DNA of 64,000 nucleotides from Adiantum capillus-veneris (Eukaryota > Streptophyta > Polypodiopsida > Polypodiales > Pteridaceae). Positions 10,783 to 22,200 of this stretch are shown here, piece by piece. The translations under genes were made by a program, and so were the position numbers. The DNA lies in assembly GCA_014529385.2 (NCBI GenBank), contig CM043953.1, positions 73,745,872 to 73,809,871 of the forward strand, written 5' to 3'. The notes under the pieces are model-generated. The model was given only the letters and a program-made list of their open reading frames with translations. It did not search any database and was not told the origin of the DNA. How positions within the stretch are numbered: position 1 is the stretch's first letter; each line of letters begins with the position of its first letter.

Positions 10783-12091
10783 ATGGATGATGAGGAGTTT
10801 CTTTCTTCTTTGTCACCGTAGCAGAGACAGTGGTACGTGGAGCGTCATCGCTCTGGCGCATCATCGCGCATTCCTACTCCATCCGCATCTCCCTCTCTTT
10901 CGGAGCATTCGGCGCGCTCCGAAGCTTCGGCGTCGACGAGACGAGCTTCACACTCGTCTAGACACCGGCGCTCTAGTGGTGGCGGTGGCGGTTGTTGTGG
11001 GGATTCCGCCACCGATGCCTCCACACCGCCTCGTGTTCGACGAGGCTCTTTACCCTCCCTTCTTTGCCCGCCCCCACACCAGCCACAGCATCGCCATCTA
11101 CGCCAGGTTTTGCACGGCTGACTGTTCCTAGAAGCTACACACCTCTACCTACTCCGCCAGGAGCCACCCCACTCGACACTTCTCGCTTCGGGGCCCAGAC
11201 GCCGGTGGAGACACCTGACATCCGTACCCCCATCGACACGCCGCTAGAGACCCTTGCCGGGACACCCAGGTTCACGCGTCACCGGCCAGAGGGCTTGCCT
11301 TACTCCGTCGACATCAGCGGCGGCATCATCATGGATGATGACGGCAAGAAGGTGATCTCGCGCATGCGTGGTCTTTGCTCTCAGCTGTTTAGACACTACA
11401 TACTAAACAAATGGAGTGAAGTACCAAGTGATTTAAAAAACAGAGTCATCAGCATACTTCATGATGAGTTTCCCGTTCCAACACGGGATCAACGCTTCAA
11501 TGAAGACCTGATGAAGATTCGAATGCGCGAATACTGCAAACACAAGCGTTCCGAAGTGCAAAAAGCAATCAAGAATGGGTGGAACAGGCCAGATTGACTG
11601 GCCAAAGAAGATTGGAAGAATGCGAAGAAAGCAGCGCGCGAGAATCCCGACAAGTGGAAGCAACAAAAGGATGCAGCCAGAGCGCGAGTAGAGGCAGGGA
11701 GCTCGCACCACTTGGGGAGCGGTGGATGGGCATCATTTGAGGCCGATTTTGTAAGTGTTTTCACATTGCTCTTTATGTTCGATAGTTTAGGGTTTATGAG
11801 TTTTTTAATTCTAACATAATGAAATCTTTGTATGTTTTGACAGTGGTCGATGACAGGACGTGATCCCACACCGTACGAGCGCGAGTACGCAGGCAGGAAG
11901 GGCTTAAATGCCCTGATGGACATTCTCAGTTCTCGCGGCGGCATGGTTAGTATTAGGGTTTACTCTTTTTTATTTTTTGTATTGTTTTATAAATATCGTT
12001 ATATGTTTATACTTACTGAAAGCTGTCTTATTGTCTTTTTGTGCAGAATCCGACAGATACGCCGCTTGGACGCGATGAGACGTCTGACTAG
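10783..12091 (+). pseudogene. Second CACTA gene, plant transposase (Ptta/En-Spm, PF03004)-like, degenerate
   Basis: Many plant CACTA elements carry a second gene for an accessory DNA-binding protein. This one begins M-D-D-E-E-F-L-S-S-L, has a long Ser/Arg/Pro/Thr-rich region (about 10,840-11,290), then a basic, Trp-rich core: L-F-R-H-Y-I-L-N-K-W, E-D-W-K-N-A-K-K-A, S-H-H-L-G-S-G-G-W-A. That spacing of Trp and S/H-H-x-x-G-S-x-G resembles the Ptta/En-Spm domain. Two clear GT-AG introns, 11,751-11,843 and 11,946-12,046, keep the frame, and the gene ends at TAG 12,089-12,091. It is broken by an in-frame TAG at 10,819-10,821, a frame change in the proline-rich region near 11,060, and a TGA at 11,595-11,597 where the context suggests a lost Trp. 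Family assignment rests on motif layout only. Confidence 0.6.
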
Positions 12092-12454
12092 ACGACGTCA
12101 GTTTAGCCGTAGCTAGATAGCATTAGTTTAGGGTTTCTCATAGCTTATGTATCATGAGACGGATTTTATACGTCTTTTTGAACCATGTATATTATTACAT
12201 TTGTCACCGCAGTTCCTTTTGCCAATCAATTCTTTATACCTATGATGTTGTACAATTGTCATTATTACATTTGCCAATCAATTCATTTTGCCTATGATGT
12301 GTACAATTGTCAATTTTGCAAACAATGCGTCTTGTGGGTGACTATTTTGGGTCTATTATCTACCCTTGCACTTTTTTTAAAAAGTGAATCAAGTACAATA
12401 TGGTTGATGGGTGGTAGGGCATTCAATGCCCTGCCACCAAAAAAAAAAATTCTT

Positions 12455-12705
12455 TCGGGCGTCGCTATAAGCGTCGCTATTTATGGCTCTGTAGCGTCGC
12501 TATGAGCGTCGCTATAGTCTTCTGTGTAAACGTCGCTATAACCATCGCTATGAGCGTCGCTATATAGCGACGCTTTTAGCGACGCATATAGCGACGCCTA
12601 TAGCGACGCTCTCGTAGCGACGCTCGTAGCGACGCCGGGGGTTACAAAAACCCAGTGTATTTCCGTCGCTAACAGCGTCACAAGAGCACACAACCTCTTG
12701 TAGTG
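12455..12705 (+). repeat. CACTA 3' subterminal repeat array and terminus
   Basis: At least a dozen copies of GCGTCGCTAT or its complement ATAGCGACGC within 12,457-12,640, first in one orientation then in the other, followed by the inverted terminal repeat. The switch near 12,570 makes the array itself a potential foldback structure (CGTCGCTATATAGCGACG at its centre). Confidence 0.92.
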
Positions 12706-13505
12706 TATGGCCTTTAGTCGATGAACAATTCTACTATATGCACATTGGCATTACGACATCCGAATTAGAGTACATGCACTTTACACTGGCCTCCAAAGGA
12801 ATCTTCTTCATTGTAGGGTCAACCCACATTCCTATGGATCCTTGCACATGGCGTTTGGCCTCTAGAATGAGCTACTGCCTCCAATAGATTCATCTCTCGG
12901 GAAATTCACTCTACATAAAAAAAAGTGGGGAATTCCACCTACAAGTGGATTGTATAGAAAAAAACACCTATTTACATGCATATAAGATAGATATGACCTA
13001 CTTTGTAAGTTTATACATTCAAAAAGTATATTATACTTTCAACTCATTATATAAAATTTGGACTTGAGTGACCTTACATAACATTGAGACAAATCAAAGA
13101 GGGAAGCCTTCTGTATTAGAATATTTAAAACCACTTTTTTTTACAAAGGCATGGTTTCCAAAAAGAAACAAGATAGTTATTTCAACATAATGTATTAAAA
13201 ATTAATTTAATAAACAATAACTAGTTTCAAGAAAAGGACCTACACTGGATACAAAGTAGTGCTAGTACTTTTTGTACCAACACAACTTTTGTCTCATAAG
13301 TTCGAGGATAGGAATGTTCCTTACTTGGGTAGCCATTCTTAAGCGACACAATATTTCTCTTACTTTGTTCCCCTCCCCCTTTTATAATTTTAGCCACCCT
13401 CGCCCTTATTTTTAGGGGGGTAATTCTTGGGGACCTACCCCTAACTTATACAGTTATGAAACCTTTCAGAAAACATCCCTCCCATGTATTGATGTTGTTG
13501 GGAGA
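12706..13505. other. No gene; probable continuation of the interrupted copia LTR, then AT-rich DNA
   Basis: Directly after the transposon the sequence resumes with TATGGCCTTTAG, which reads on from TGTTGTGTA at 4,702-4,711. Nothing codes in the following 800 bp. A purine/pyrimidine-biased patch (13,370-13,440) contains short C runs and poly-T. Confidence 0.4.
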
Positions 13506-13509
13506 ACAA

Positions 13510-15080
13510 GAATTGTGGTACCTCCATAGATATGTCTCCCAATAGTACTCAACACACAAAATCAACACCAAAAACCATATCAAAATAACCTCTCAAAACC
13601 TTCAACACAAAAGCATGTGATCCCTTAGGAACTTTATTGGAAAAGACCCACTTAAGAGACCACAATGAAAGCCAAAAGACACCTTTCCTCGCACAAGATT
13701 ATAGTCACATGCAGACCAATGCACTTGAGGAAAAAGGATGTCCTCCCATTATTCCGGTCATAAGAACTACAATATTGAACATCCATCCCCCAATTTTCAT
13801 ACATAGGAACACCACACCTATTTGCCACAATCTTGTTCAAGCTACCATAGAAACTACTTTACTGAAAACTACTCGTAACTCACACTTCAAAGCTCCAAAT
13901 AGATTACTTGAAGCTTGAAAGAAATATCAAAACATGAACAAAAATACCTATGTACATGCTAACATCTCTTTTCATGGATTCCATGGCACCAAAAATCTTC
14001 CCCAATGCTTAACAAGAAGAAGGCTAGCCATAACACTAATCACGTCTACATAGTGTGATACTACACATGCACACTTCAAGCACATGTAATGCCCATCATA
14101 TGTAATATTGAAAGTAAAATTTTCATCATGCAACTTCAGCAGCCAAGCTATCAAAGGCCTTGCTTGCTTAAGGTTATTCATAAACAAAACTTCATGGTGT
14201 ATTACATGACAAGGACCATCTACAAACATCAACAATGCATTACCCAAATTTAGGCATTTGATATTCACCATCAAAGGCATATAATCAGTAAAAAAAATGT
14301 TGAAAATAAGTTCCAAAACTCTCCTTAAAAAAAGCATATGCCAACCATCCACTCATGCCACTAGTTACACTACCTGCAACCATGCCAACTACCATAATAT
14401 CAATCACACCATCCTTGGTATTTTTGTCCCTTTCATCATCTTCAAAGCATGCATTTATACCATTATCATGTAGCATATGGTGATATAAAGACATTTTTTG
14501 GGCATCCTTTTTATGCAATTTCTACAATCAAAAGCTCACTTGAGGATGCTCCATAGTGGGGGGGCACCAAAACACTATTGAGAAAACAAGAAGGGGGGCA
14601 CTTTTATAGCTATGTCTCCCAATATTTCTCAACACACAAAATCAACGACACAAAGCATATCAAAAGAATCTCCCAAGACCCTTAACACAAAAACATGTGA
14701 TCCCTTAGGAACTTTACTAGCAAACACCCACCTAAGAGACCATAATGGAAGCTGAAAGACACCTTCTCTAGCACAAAATTATAGCCACACACCGACCAAT
14801 GCACTTGAGGAAAAAGGATGTACCTTCCGTTATTCCAGTCACAAAAACTGCAATATTAAGCATACAACCCCCAATTTCTATACATAGGAAAACCACACCA
14901 ATTTGCCACAATCATGTCCAAGCTGCCATAGAGACCGCCTTGTTGAAAACTACTAAGCTCACACTTCAAAGCTGCAAATAGATTATTTGAACTTGAAATA
15001 AAGTTGAAAACGGGAAAAAAAATACCTCTATACATGCTTTTTATTGATTCCATATGAGGGTATATAAAAAATCTGCAACA
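13510..15080. repeat. Direct repeat of about 480 bp, two copies 1,080 bp apart
   Basis: 13,510-13,995 and 14,590-15,080 align along their length with perhaps 80-85 per cent identity by eye (shared landmarks ATGTCTCCCAATA, CACACAAAATCAAC, CATGTGATCCCTTAGGAACT, CACTTGAGGAAAAAGGATGT). The segment between them is unique. Minus-strand frames in both copies carry a similar hydrophobic sequence, so this could be a duplicated exon of an unidentified gene. Confidence 0.75.
13972..14518 (-). pseudogene. Unidentified coding remnant on the minus strand
   Basis: Two adjoining frames with non-random composition: an upstream piece with D-G-V-I-D-I-M-V-V-G-M-V-A-G-S-V-T-S-G (a Gly/Val-rich, possibly membrane-inserted segment) and a downstream 126-codon piece with a P-L-I-A-W-L-L-K-L-H-D-E-N-F-T-F motif and several Cys-x2-Cys-like pairs. 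The two are in different frames, so the locus is broken or contains an intron. Not recognised as any family I can name; it sits between the two copies of the 480-bp repeat. Confidence 0.3.
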
Positions 15081-16528
15081 AAAGAGGGTTGTCCCAACAA
15101 GGATAGATAGGTAGAGACAAACTTGAGGCAGCACTTTAGAAGACAAAGACCCATCAAGGCTCCATGACTTAAAGCTTTAAACTTATAATTTTCTTTAATA
15201 ATAAGAACCCTCCTTGCTTGATTGTCTCAAAAAGTCACTTATATGCAAGTTACAACACAAAAAAAACCTCACTAGCAAGTGCTCAAATGTAAAAAGTCTA
15301 AAGGCCACAAAAGAAATGCCAACATGTCATAACATCATCCACCTACTCATGTATGTGCACAATATACAATATACACAGAAATTGGGTTTTTGGTCAAATG
15401 CACCTAAGAATGTGGTACAGTAAGTTTCACATGTGGTTGACTCCATGGGAGGCACCTACGCTCAATGCCAAGCTCTAAGCTATAAATTGAGTTCTTATAT
15501 ATGAGTTTTCCTCTAGTTCAAAAAGCAAAAATTTCACCATCATTTCTATATTGTGAAATTTCCTAGTGATTATGTTCATTATGGATGGGTCTTTGATTAA
15601 TCCCCCAAAGCGATATACTCCCTCAATATACACTTGATTATTTTTTGGTTAGCTTATACCTATCTTGGTGGCTCTTCTTGCAGAACATCTCCCTCCCATC
15701 TTGGTACACCATGTCGGTTAACGAGATATAGCCTAAAAACAAGGCTTTGGCTAAGGTCACTACCTCATCGAGTGGAAGGTTCTCGAGGAATGGGAGAAGT
15801 CACATAGCCTTCCTTAACCTCCACCTTTACCTTTGTTGAGACTATTCTTCCAGGGAATTCACCATGTTTTGATGGCTCTATTATCCACGATACGCTCTCC
15901 AACATGTTGGGAGTTTCACCTTTCATGAGCGGTAACTTTTCTATTGCTCTAGATGTAGACCCCGCAATTTTTAAAGCCCAAACAGCGAGTTTTATTTTTG
16001 TCAAAGTTTATCCTAATTTAGCAGGTCTTAAATTAGTAAGTAGGTTGTAGCCTTGGGTCAGCTTTATAACCCTCCAAGGTTTGTGCAAAGGTCTTGCATC
16101 TAAGCTAATTAATTAGAAGGTAAGTTTAAGGTTTTATTAAATAAAAGGGAAAGCTAAAAACTAAGGTTATATCAGTCCTTTCTCATTTAGTAGGTTGACT
16201 ATAGTCTTTGTTTACTAAGCTCAGCTAAGAGCTGTTTATGTACGATTTATGGTTTTTTCTTGGTGAGTTAATTTCAACTATTAGATGCCCATAAACTTAT
16301 GCGAGAGTATATGGTTAGACAAATCGAACTGCATAGGCAGATATGATTAATATCGCTTTCTTTTTGGGTTGCCGTTTGTTGTGTAAGTACCATATGGGTA
16401 AAGTGATGTGATAGAGTACTAGTCTATAATATAGAGCTGAACTTGATGCATTGGTTTGAGGACAAATACTTTAATTTGCATGTTATGCATGCTCCCGAAA
16501 ATGTCAAAAAGTTGTTTCTTGCATATGT
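15081..16528. other. Stretch without assignable gene
   Basis: Mostly AT-rich. A minus-strand frame of about 80 codons at 15,765-16,004 (charged, with E-K-L-P-L-M-K-G-E-T-P) is open but matches nothing I know. No repeats or RNA genes were seen. Confidence 0.4.
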
Positions 16529-16890
16529 GTGAAGTTATGGTTTATGGTTGACCTAAAGTTCGGAGCTGTTTTGCTGGCTGAAAATGTCTCAAAATGTACT
16601 ATGGGCACCCTCCATTCCAATCGAGGGGGAGAGTATATGTCTCATGAATTTAATGCATTTCTGGCTAGTAAAGGGATAAAACACCAATGTACAGTGCCTT
16701 ATATGCCTCAACAAAATGGTGTTGCTGAGAGGAAGAACATGTCCCTTACGACAATGGCACGATGTATGGTCAAAAGTCAAGCTTTGCTGCATTCTTTTTG
16801 GCTTGAAGCCATCATGTGTGCTACTTATGTACTAAACAAGTGTCCTACAAAAGCTTTGCACTCTACACACTTTAGTACTTTTTGACAGTG
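16529..16890 (+). mobile_element. Ty1/copia integrase-core fragment
   Basis: Fossil piece of copia pol. The motifs H-S-N-R-G-G-E-Y and V-P-Y-M-P-Q-Q-N-G-V-A-E-R-K-N and the following A-x-Y-V-L-N-K-C-P-T-K-A-L are characteristic of the copia integrase catalytic core. It lies upstream of a copia gag-like fossil (17,320-18,002) rather than downstream, so either two copies are present or the locus was rearranged. Confidence 0.85.
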
Positions 16891-17319
16891 TCTATGGTTT
16901 GTACAACAACTTTATCCATGACTACAACCAATCCAATAGTTGCATCAAGTTCCTCTAACCCTTGCACTTCTCGCAGTGGTCTGCATCCTCAGGCTACTTT
17001 CTCTATGGTGAGTTCTTTCAATGCTTTACCCAATACCTCAATATTTAAACTCTCTTTGTTGCTCAAAAGTTGACACCTCATAATTATCAAAATCGGTCCA
17101 TTTTTGTGCAGTGTCTCTTAAGCAGTGCATGGATGTGGTCTATCATCAAACAACCACACATTGTTCTGGAAACTTATAGAGAGTATTTGGAGGCTCCAAC
17201 TATTACCCATATGGTTCACAGTATGCCTCTATCTATCTCCACTCACGTTCTCTTCCTTTTGATGATTGCTCATAAACTCTAGCGGGATCTATATATTTCT
17301 AAAAATCTATTTTCACCAC

Positions 17320-18002
17320 CATGTTTACTCAACTTGAACTGGATGAGTTAATTATTGCAAAGAATGACAAGATCATTGAGAAGATAGGTGTGTTTTCTTA
17401 GATCGAGTGGTAATTGGAGGAGTGTGGTTCTATAGTGTCCAATTTAGCTCACAAACTCCTTAGTAAGGTTGCTTCATCATTTCAGAACTTTTGTGACATT
17501 ATTACTCTCTAGATACCCTTTCCCTGTTATGAATGATTCGTGTATCTCTTGAATGGAAAATGCTTGAGTAAGATGAAGAATAATCATATCAATGCTCTTG
17601 TAGCTCAAAAAAAAGGAACAATAAGAACAAAAGACACTTCTCAAAGAAATCTAAAACCAATAAAGCTTCCACACCCACCAAAGACTCGAAAGAACCTCGT
17701 CACTACACATTTTGTGAAAAGAAAGGTCATTTTGAAAAGAAGCAATTTTCTAAACTAGATCTTGAATCCAAGAAGTTGATTGCTCAAAATAAAATCAAAT
17801 CCAAGGGATCTAATAAAAACAAAGGTAAGGATAAATCTAAAGAAGAAAGAACTATAAAGGTTTCATAAATTTCTTGTACCTCTCCATCTTCTACCCCTCA
17901 TGAGTCCTCTTTTGTTGTGCTTGCACTACCCACTCCACAAAAGCTTGTGTGGCCGACAATGAGTGGATTGGAAACAATGGAGAATCTTGTCATACCTCCC
18001 AC
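17320..18002 (+). mobile_element. Ty1/copia gag-end remnant, left part of an interrupted element
   Basis: Lys-rich coding remnant with a worn zinc-knuckle (F-C-E-K-K-G-H-F-E-K-K) and a long basic tail as found between copia gag and protease. It stops at 18,002, where the chromovirus begins, and the same element appears to resume at 23,911. Degraded, with several breaks. It predates the gypsy insertion. Confidence 0.6.
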
Positions 18003-18134
18003 TGTCAGGACAAGGGCAAGGCCGGGCTAGGCAGTGTGGAAAGGGAGTCCAACTAGGGCAAAGGGCTAGGAGCCATGCTATATAGTGGGAGGTTGGGAGG
18101 TGGACTCCAAAGCTCTAGTTCCTCTTGTCTCACA
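18003..18134 (+). repeat. Chromovirus 5' LTR (132 bp)
   Basis: Starts TGTCAGGACAAGG and ends CTTGTCTCACA; very short for a plant gypsy LTR. It contains a TATATAG stretch (about 18,080) that could serve as a TATA element. Followed at once by the primer-binding site. Confidence 0.92.
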
Positions 18135-18149
18135 TTGGTATCAAGAGCC
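18135..18149 (+). promoter_or_regulatory. Primer-binding site, tRNA-iMet type
   Basis: TTGGTATCAAGAGCC directly abuts the 5' LTR and resembles the consensus TGGTATCAGAGC complementary to the 3' end of initiator methionine tRNA, with one extra A. Confidence 0.8.
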
Positions 18150-19014
18150 AGCTAAGTTTGGGAAGGCGTGGAGCACTTTTTGCATGTGCATGAGGGCAAG
18201 GCCGTGGAGCTCTCTCCTTGAGAATTCTCGACGAGACAGCGTTGGTGGGCAACCCCGCTTGTGAGAAGAAGAGCCGAGATCCGGACTTGTGCCAAAACCT
18301 CCGCTCTCGAGCTTGTCGGATGCGCGCGGGCCTATTGGGCATTTCACGTGCCTGTGGCGGGTGGTTTTAACCAACACCCAAGGCGGGCTGAGCATTTCTT
18401 ACACCTCGTGCTGCCTGCAAAGACGCCATTGACTGTGCAATGTTTTTTTTCATACACAGTGGGTGCCCAACCCTTTGGGTTAGTGGCCAACCTAAGTTTT
18501 TTGCAAGCAAGGGTCGGTACCCACAGCAGGGTACCCCCCTCCCTCTTGTGAAGCTTCGGGGGAAGCTCGGCATATCGAGTCGGGCAAAGATATTCCGTGG
18601 CTCGCAGGTAGGTCTTGAAATTCTGCTGCGTATGTTAATTTCAGTCGTTTTCAATTTATCCAAGATACAGAGACCAATGCAGTACTGGTGCTCAAGGCAA
18701 CCGCACCTACACTAACGGATTATTTTCTTGGAATCCGGAGCAAGATTACATCCTAGCGGCCATTCCAAGAACACCAACAAGGATTCCAATTAATCACACT
18801 TGTTCTATGAACTGGGTTGGCAACTTGGACTACCAACAAAATTGTTGGTCGCTTCAAGCAGGAGCACGAACAACATTAGCAAGGCTAATTACCGGTGTCA
18901 ACGGGATTCTTTCTCGATATTTACCAGTTGCGGTACATCCTACATCTACGGAACATCTTGTCGACATCAGATATTTTTCTTGCTATTCCTTCCACTACAC
19001 TGTGTCTCCATGGA
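18150..19014 (+). other. Chromovirus leader region
   Basis: About 865 bp between the primer site and the first gag-like methionine. GC content is noticeably higher than in the surroundings (18,150-18,640). Open frames in this stretch have no recognisable domain; it is likely untranslated leader and packaging sequence. Confidence 0.5.
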
Positions 19015-20330
19015 TTCCGATATCAATATGACTTTTGATTTTGAGCAAAATACGCCTGATCCTGCCCATGATGTCTCGTGGCCGGATGCTCTCAAGGAGA
19101 GTGCCCGCGACGCTATGGCAGGCGGCGACACTTATGAACTGCTTGATATTCAAGAATTTTGAGCACTTCAGACACGCATATCAGTCATGGAATAAAATTT
19201 TGCATCTTTAAATGCAAACGTCACTAAATTATCCATGTTAGTGATACAATCATTGCAAGAGAAATCCAAGGGTCCTGCTGACATGCACATGCATGAGAAC
19301 GTTGCTACAGGGCAAGGCCCTTCTAATCAGGGACAAGGTCCATTTGTCGATGCTTTGCACACTCTCACTGCAAAAGAGGTGGATGAGTTGTTGAAAAACA
19401 CCAAACCACCAACTTTTAAGGGAGAGGACAGAGATCCCAATAAGGATGCAATGAATATCTTTCTCAGCAAGTGGGATGGAATTCATGCCTTATGGCGTAC
19501 CCCGGATGCAGTTAGAGCACTGTAAACAAGTTTAACTCTGGAAGGCAAGGCCTACAAATGGTGGATGTCTCTCAAGGAGAAGAATATCATACCACAGAGT
19601 TGGGCAGCTTTTGAAAGTATGTTTTGCAAAGAATTCTTGCCTACAAATGAGGTAGATCGGAATTGGACGGCTTGGGACACGTGTTCTATGCGTCAATACC
19701 CATCATTACTTGAATATATATTTCACTATCGGAATGTTATCCTCAAGTTGGAAGGCCTAGACACCTTTCAACAAGTACGTGGGTTTATCTGTGGGCTGAC
19801 GCTAGAGCTTAAGAAGCATGTCAAGACTCAAGACCCTAAAACACTTGAGGAAGCCATAGTGAAAGCACATATTCACGATGATCCAGATGAAAAGAAATCA
19901 CATCATAATCACGTGCCTGCTAATATACATGGTAATACACGCACACAATACGGACACAATAAAAGGAAATTTATAGTAGCCAATTCAGAAGCCTCTAAAA
20001 AACCCAAGGGGTCCAGAGGTCCTCTCTCTCTTGAGGACTTTAATAAAGCTAAGAAGGAGAAATTATGTTTTCAATGTTTAGGAAGCGGTCATGACAAAAA
20101 GGATTGTCCGAAGGAAAAATCTGCTGCTCATGGCAAGGAGAAAGCAGTGCACACGGTACAACTGCTGCCTCTTGAGTCTTCCTCACGATTCTCTACAGTG
20201 GAAGTAACACACACCGAGATGGTGCATGAATGCTGTCTCACAACTTCCATGTGGCAACAGACCTTCGGACTACGTGAGTTAGTACGTATACACGCATCTC
20301 TGCAAGGGCACAAGGTGCGCATCTTGGTAG
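19015..20330 (+). mobile_element. Chromovirus gag region
   Basis: Begins M-D-S-D-I-N-M-T-F-D-F (about 19,013). The capsid-like part follows (W-A-A-F-E-S-M-F-C-K-E-F-L-P near 19,605; F-I-C-G-L near 19,785), then a single CCHC zinc knuckle C-F-Q-C-L-G-S-G-H-D-K-K-D-C near 20,068-20,110. Fossil, broken. Confidence 0.85.
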
Positions 20331-22200
20331 ATGACGGTGCTACTCACAATTTTATCAATTATGGATTGGTGAAAATACTCAAATTGCTTCAAACTCCAAG
20401 TACCCACCGCTACAAGGTAGCAATGATTAATGGACATGACACCAAAATCTGGGATATTCAAGTCCGAGCTTTTCCGTTGGAAGTACAAGGCTACTCCACA
20501 TCCTTGGATTTTCAGGTTATAAACATGGAGAGGGCAGGCGTGGTCCTTGGTAGGGAATGGTTGCATAGCCTAGGACCATCACTGAAGCGTAGCTATGAGC
20601 AGAACAGCTTGATGTTCGAATCCCATGGTGCACATGTGTTGTTGTTAGGAGAGAAGGATGTACCTTCTTCACCATTGATATGTACAACTGAGCTTATGCA
20701 ACTCATTTCTGATAATGAAATAGATCAAGTTTTATTGTGTTACTCATTGTCTCATTTTCTCTCTAACATTGAATCTGTTGAACATTCCTCAACACCGCAT
20801 GCTTCTCTCTCATCTCTTCCACCAATGGCTACTTTCCAACAAGCCGAAGTTCCTAGTGAGTTAAAATATTTATTAAAGGAATTTCACGATGTTCTTCCTA
20901 ATGATTTTCCACCAGGATTACCGCCGACACGATCGGTGCAACATAGCATGGATGTGGTTGCAGGCAGTAAACCTGTCAGTAAACCGCCCTACCGTATGAG
21001 TTACTCTGAAGCTGCTGAGGTGGAACGTCAGCTTGCTGACTACCTTAGTAGAGGGTTCATACAACCCAGTTCTTCACCATGGGCTTCTCCTATCCTATTA
21101 GTGAAGAAAAAAGATGGCAGTATGCGCATGTGTGTAGATTACCGTGGCTTAAATACGTTACTATTAAGAACAAGTACCCATTGCCACGCATGGATGAGTT
21201 GTTCGACAAACTCACTCATGCTCGTATATTTACAAAAATAGACTTGCGGTTATCGCCAAGTCCGTACTCGACTTGTTGATATACCCAAAACTACATTCCA
21301 AACAAGGTTTGGACACTACGAGTTTTTGGTTATGCCCTTTGGATTAACCAATGCATCTGCAACATTCATGACACTTATGGATAGTGTCTTGAAGCCGTAT
21401 TTGGGCAAATTTTTCATCGTTTTTCTTGATGACATTCTAGTCTACAATGCTTCTGAAGAAGAACACTTACAACATCTGAGACAGGTGTTCGAATTGTTAC
21501 ATAAAATAAAATATACGCCAAGGAATCTAAGTGTGATTTTCTAAAAGAAGAAATTCACTTTCTTGGGCATGTTATTTCAGCTAATGGGCTACATATGGAT
21601 CAATCCAAAGTGGATACAATCTGGCAGTGGCCTACTCCTAAAAATCTGGAAGAGTTATAGATTTTAAGGATTTGCAGGTTTTTACCAAAGGGTCGTTAAA
21701 AAATATGCTAATATTGCTGTTCCCACGACGGACCAACTGAAAGGCAAATGCAAAGCTTTTCAATGGGGACCCGCTCAATAGCATAGTTTTGATACGCTCA
21801 AGGATGCATTAGCTACAGCTTCCATACTAGCTATTGTAGATCCTTTGAAACCATTCGTTTTGGAAACGGATGCCAGTGACCGTGCTATTGGAGCAATCCT
21901 GTTACAAGACGGGCGGCCAATTGCATTTGAAAGCAAGAAGCTGGATGTAGCACATCAGAACTACTCTACTTATGAACGCAAACTCTATGAAATAGTGTCT
22001 GCCTTAAAAACATGGCGACATTATTTGTATGGTGCTCAGTTTGAGATTGTCTTTGACCATGAAAGCATCAAATGGTTTACACAACAAACGGATTTGAAGG
22101 GTCGGAAAGCCAGGTGGGCTGAGATTCTTCAGGAATATGACACCAAGCTCCGATATCGTAAAGGACGATACAATTTGGTGGCTGACGCTCTAAGTCGTAT
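20270..22200 (+). mobile_element. Chromovirus protease, reverse transcriptase and RNase H regions
   Basis: Aspartic protease with L-V-D-D-G-A-T-H-N-F-I at about 20,325 (catalytic D-[ST]-G-A reads D-D-G-A here) and V-V-L-G-R-E-W-L at about 20,540. Reverse transcriptase from about 20,850 (V-D-Y-R-G-L-N near 21,135; M-P-F-G-L-T-N-A and F-L-D-D-I-L-V near 21,330-21,440). RNase H from about 21,845 (L-E-T-D-A-S-D to A-D-A-L-S-R). Order and spacing are standard for gypsy; the coding is interrupted. Confidence 0.88.

Larger units (their letters stand above)
4712..12705 (+). mobile_element. Complete CACTA (En/Spm) DNA transposon, 7,994 bp
   Basis: Begins CACTACAAGAGG and ends with its exact reverse complement CCTCTTGTAGTG, a 12-bp perfect terminal inverted repeat. 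The trinucleotide TAT flanks both ends (4,709-4,711 and 12,706-12,708), the 3-bp target duplication expected of CACTA elements. Both ends carry dense subterminal AGCGACGC repeats. Inside, in order: CA/GA-rich and minisatellite DNA, a captured HMA-protein fragment, a multi-exon TNP2-type transposase gene and a second transposase-like gene, all on the plus strand. The coding genes carry nonsense changes and frame breaks, so the copy is probably not autonomous, although its ends look competent for mobilisation in trans. The insertion point lies about 10 bp inside what looks like a copia LTR start. Confidence 0.93.

Noticed and set aside
18130-18663. Overlapping frames on both strands in the chromovirus leader
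   Set aside because: The GC-rich leader gives long chance frames; no domain, and both strands are open equally.
20128-20566. Minus-strand frames across the chromovirus gag-protease region
   Set aside because: Shadows of the plus-strand retroelement coding sequence.
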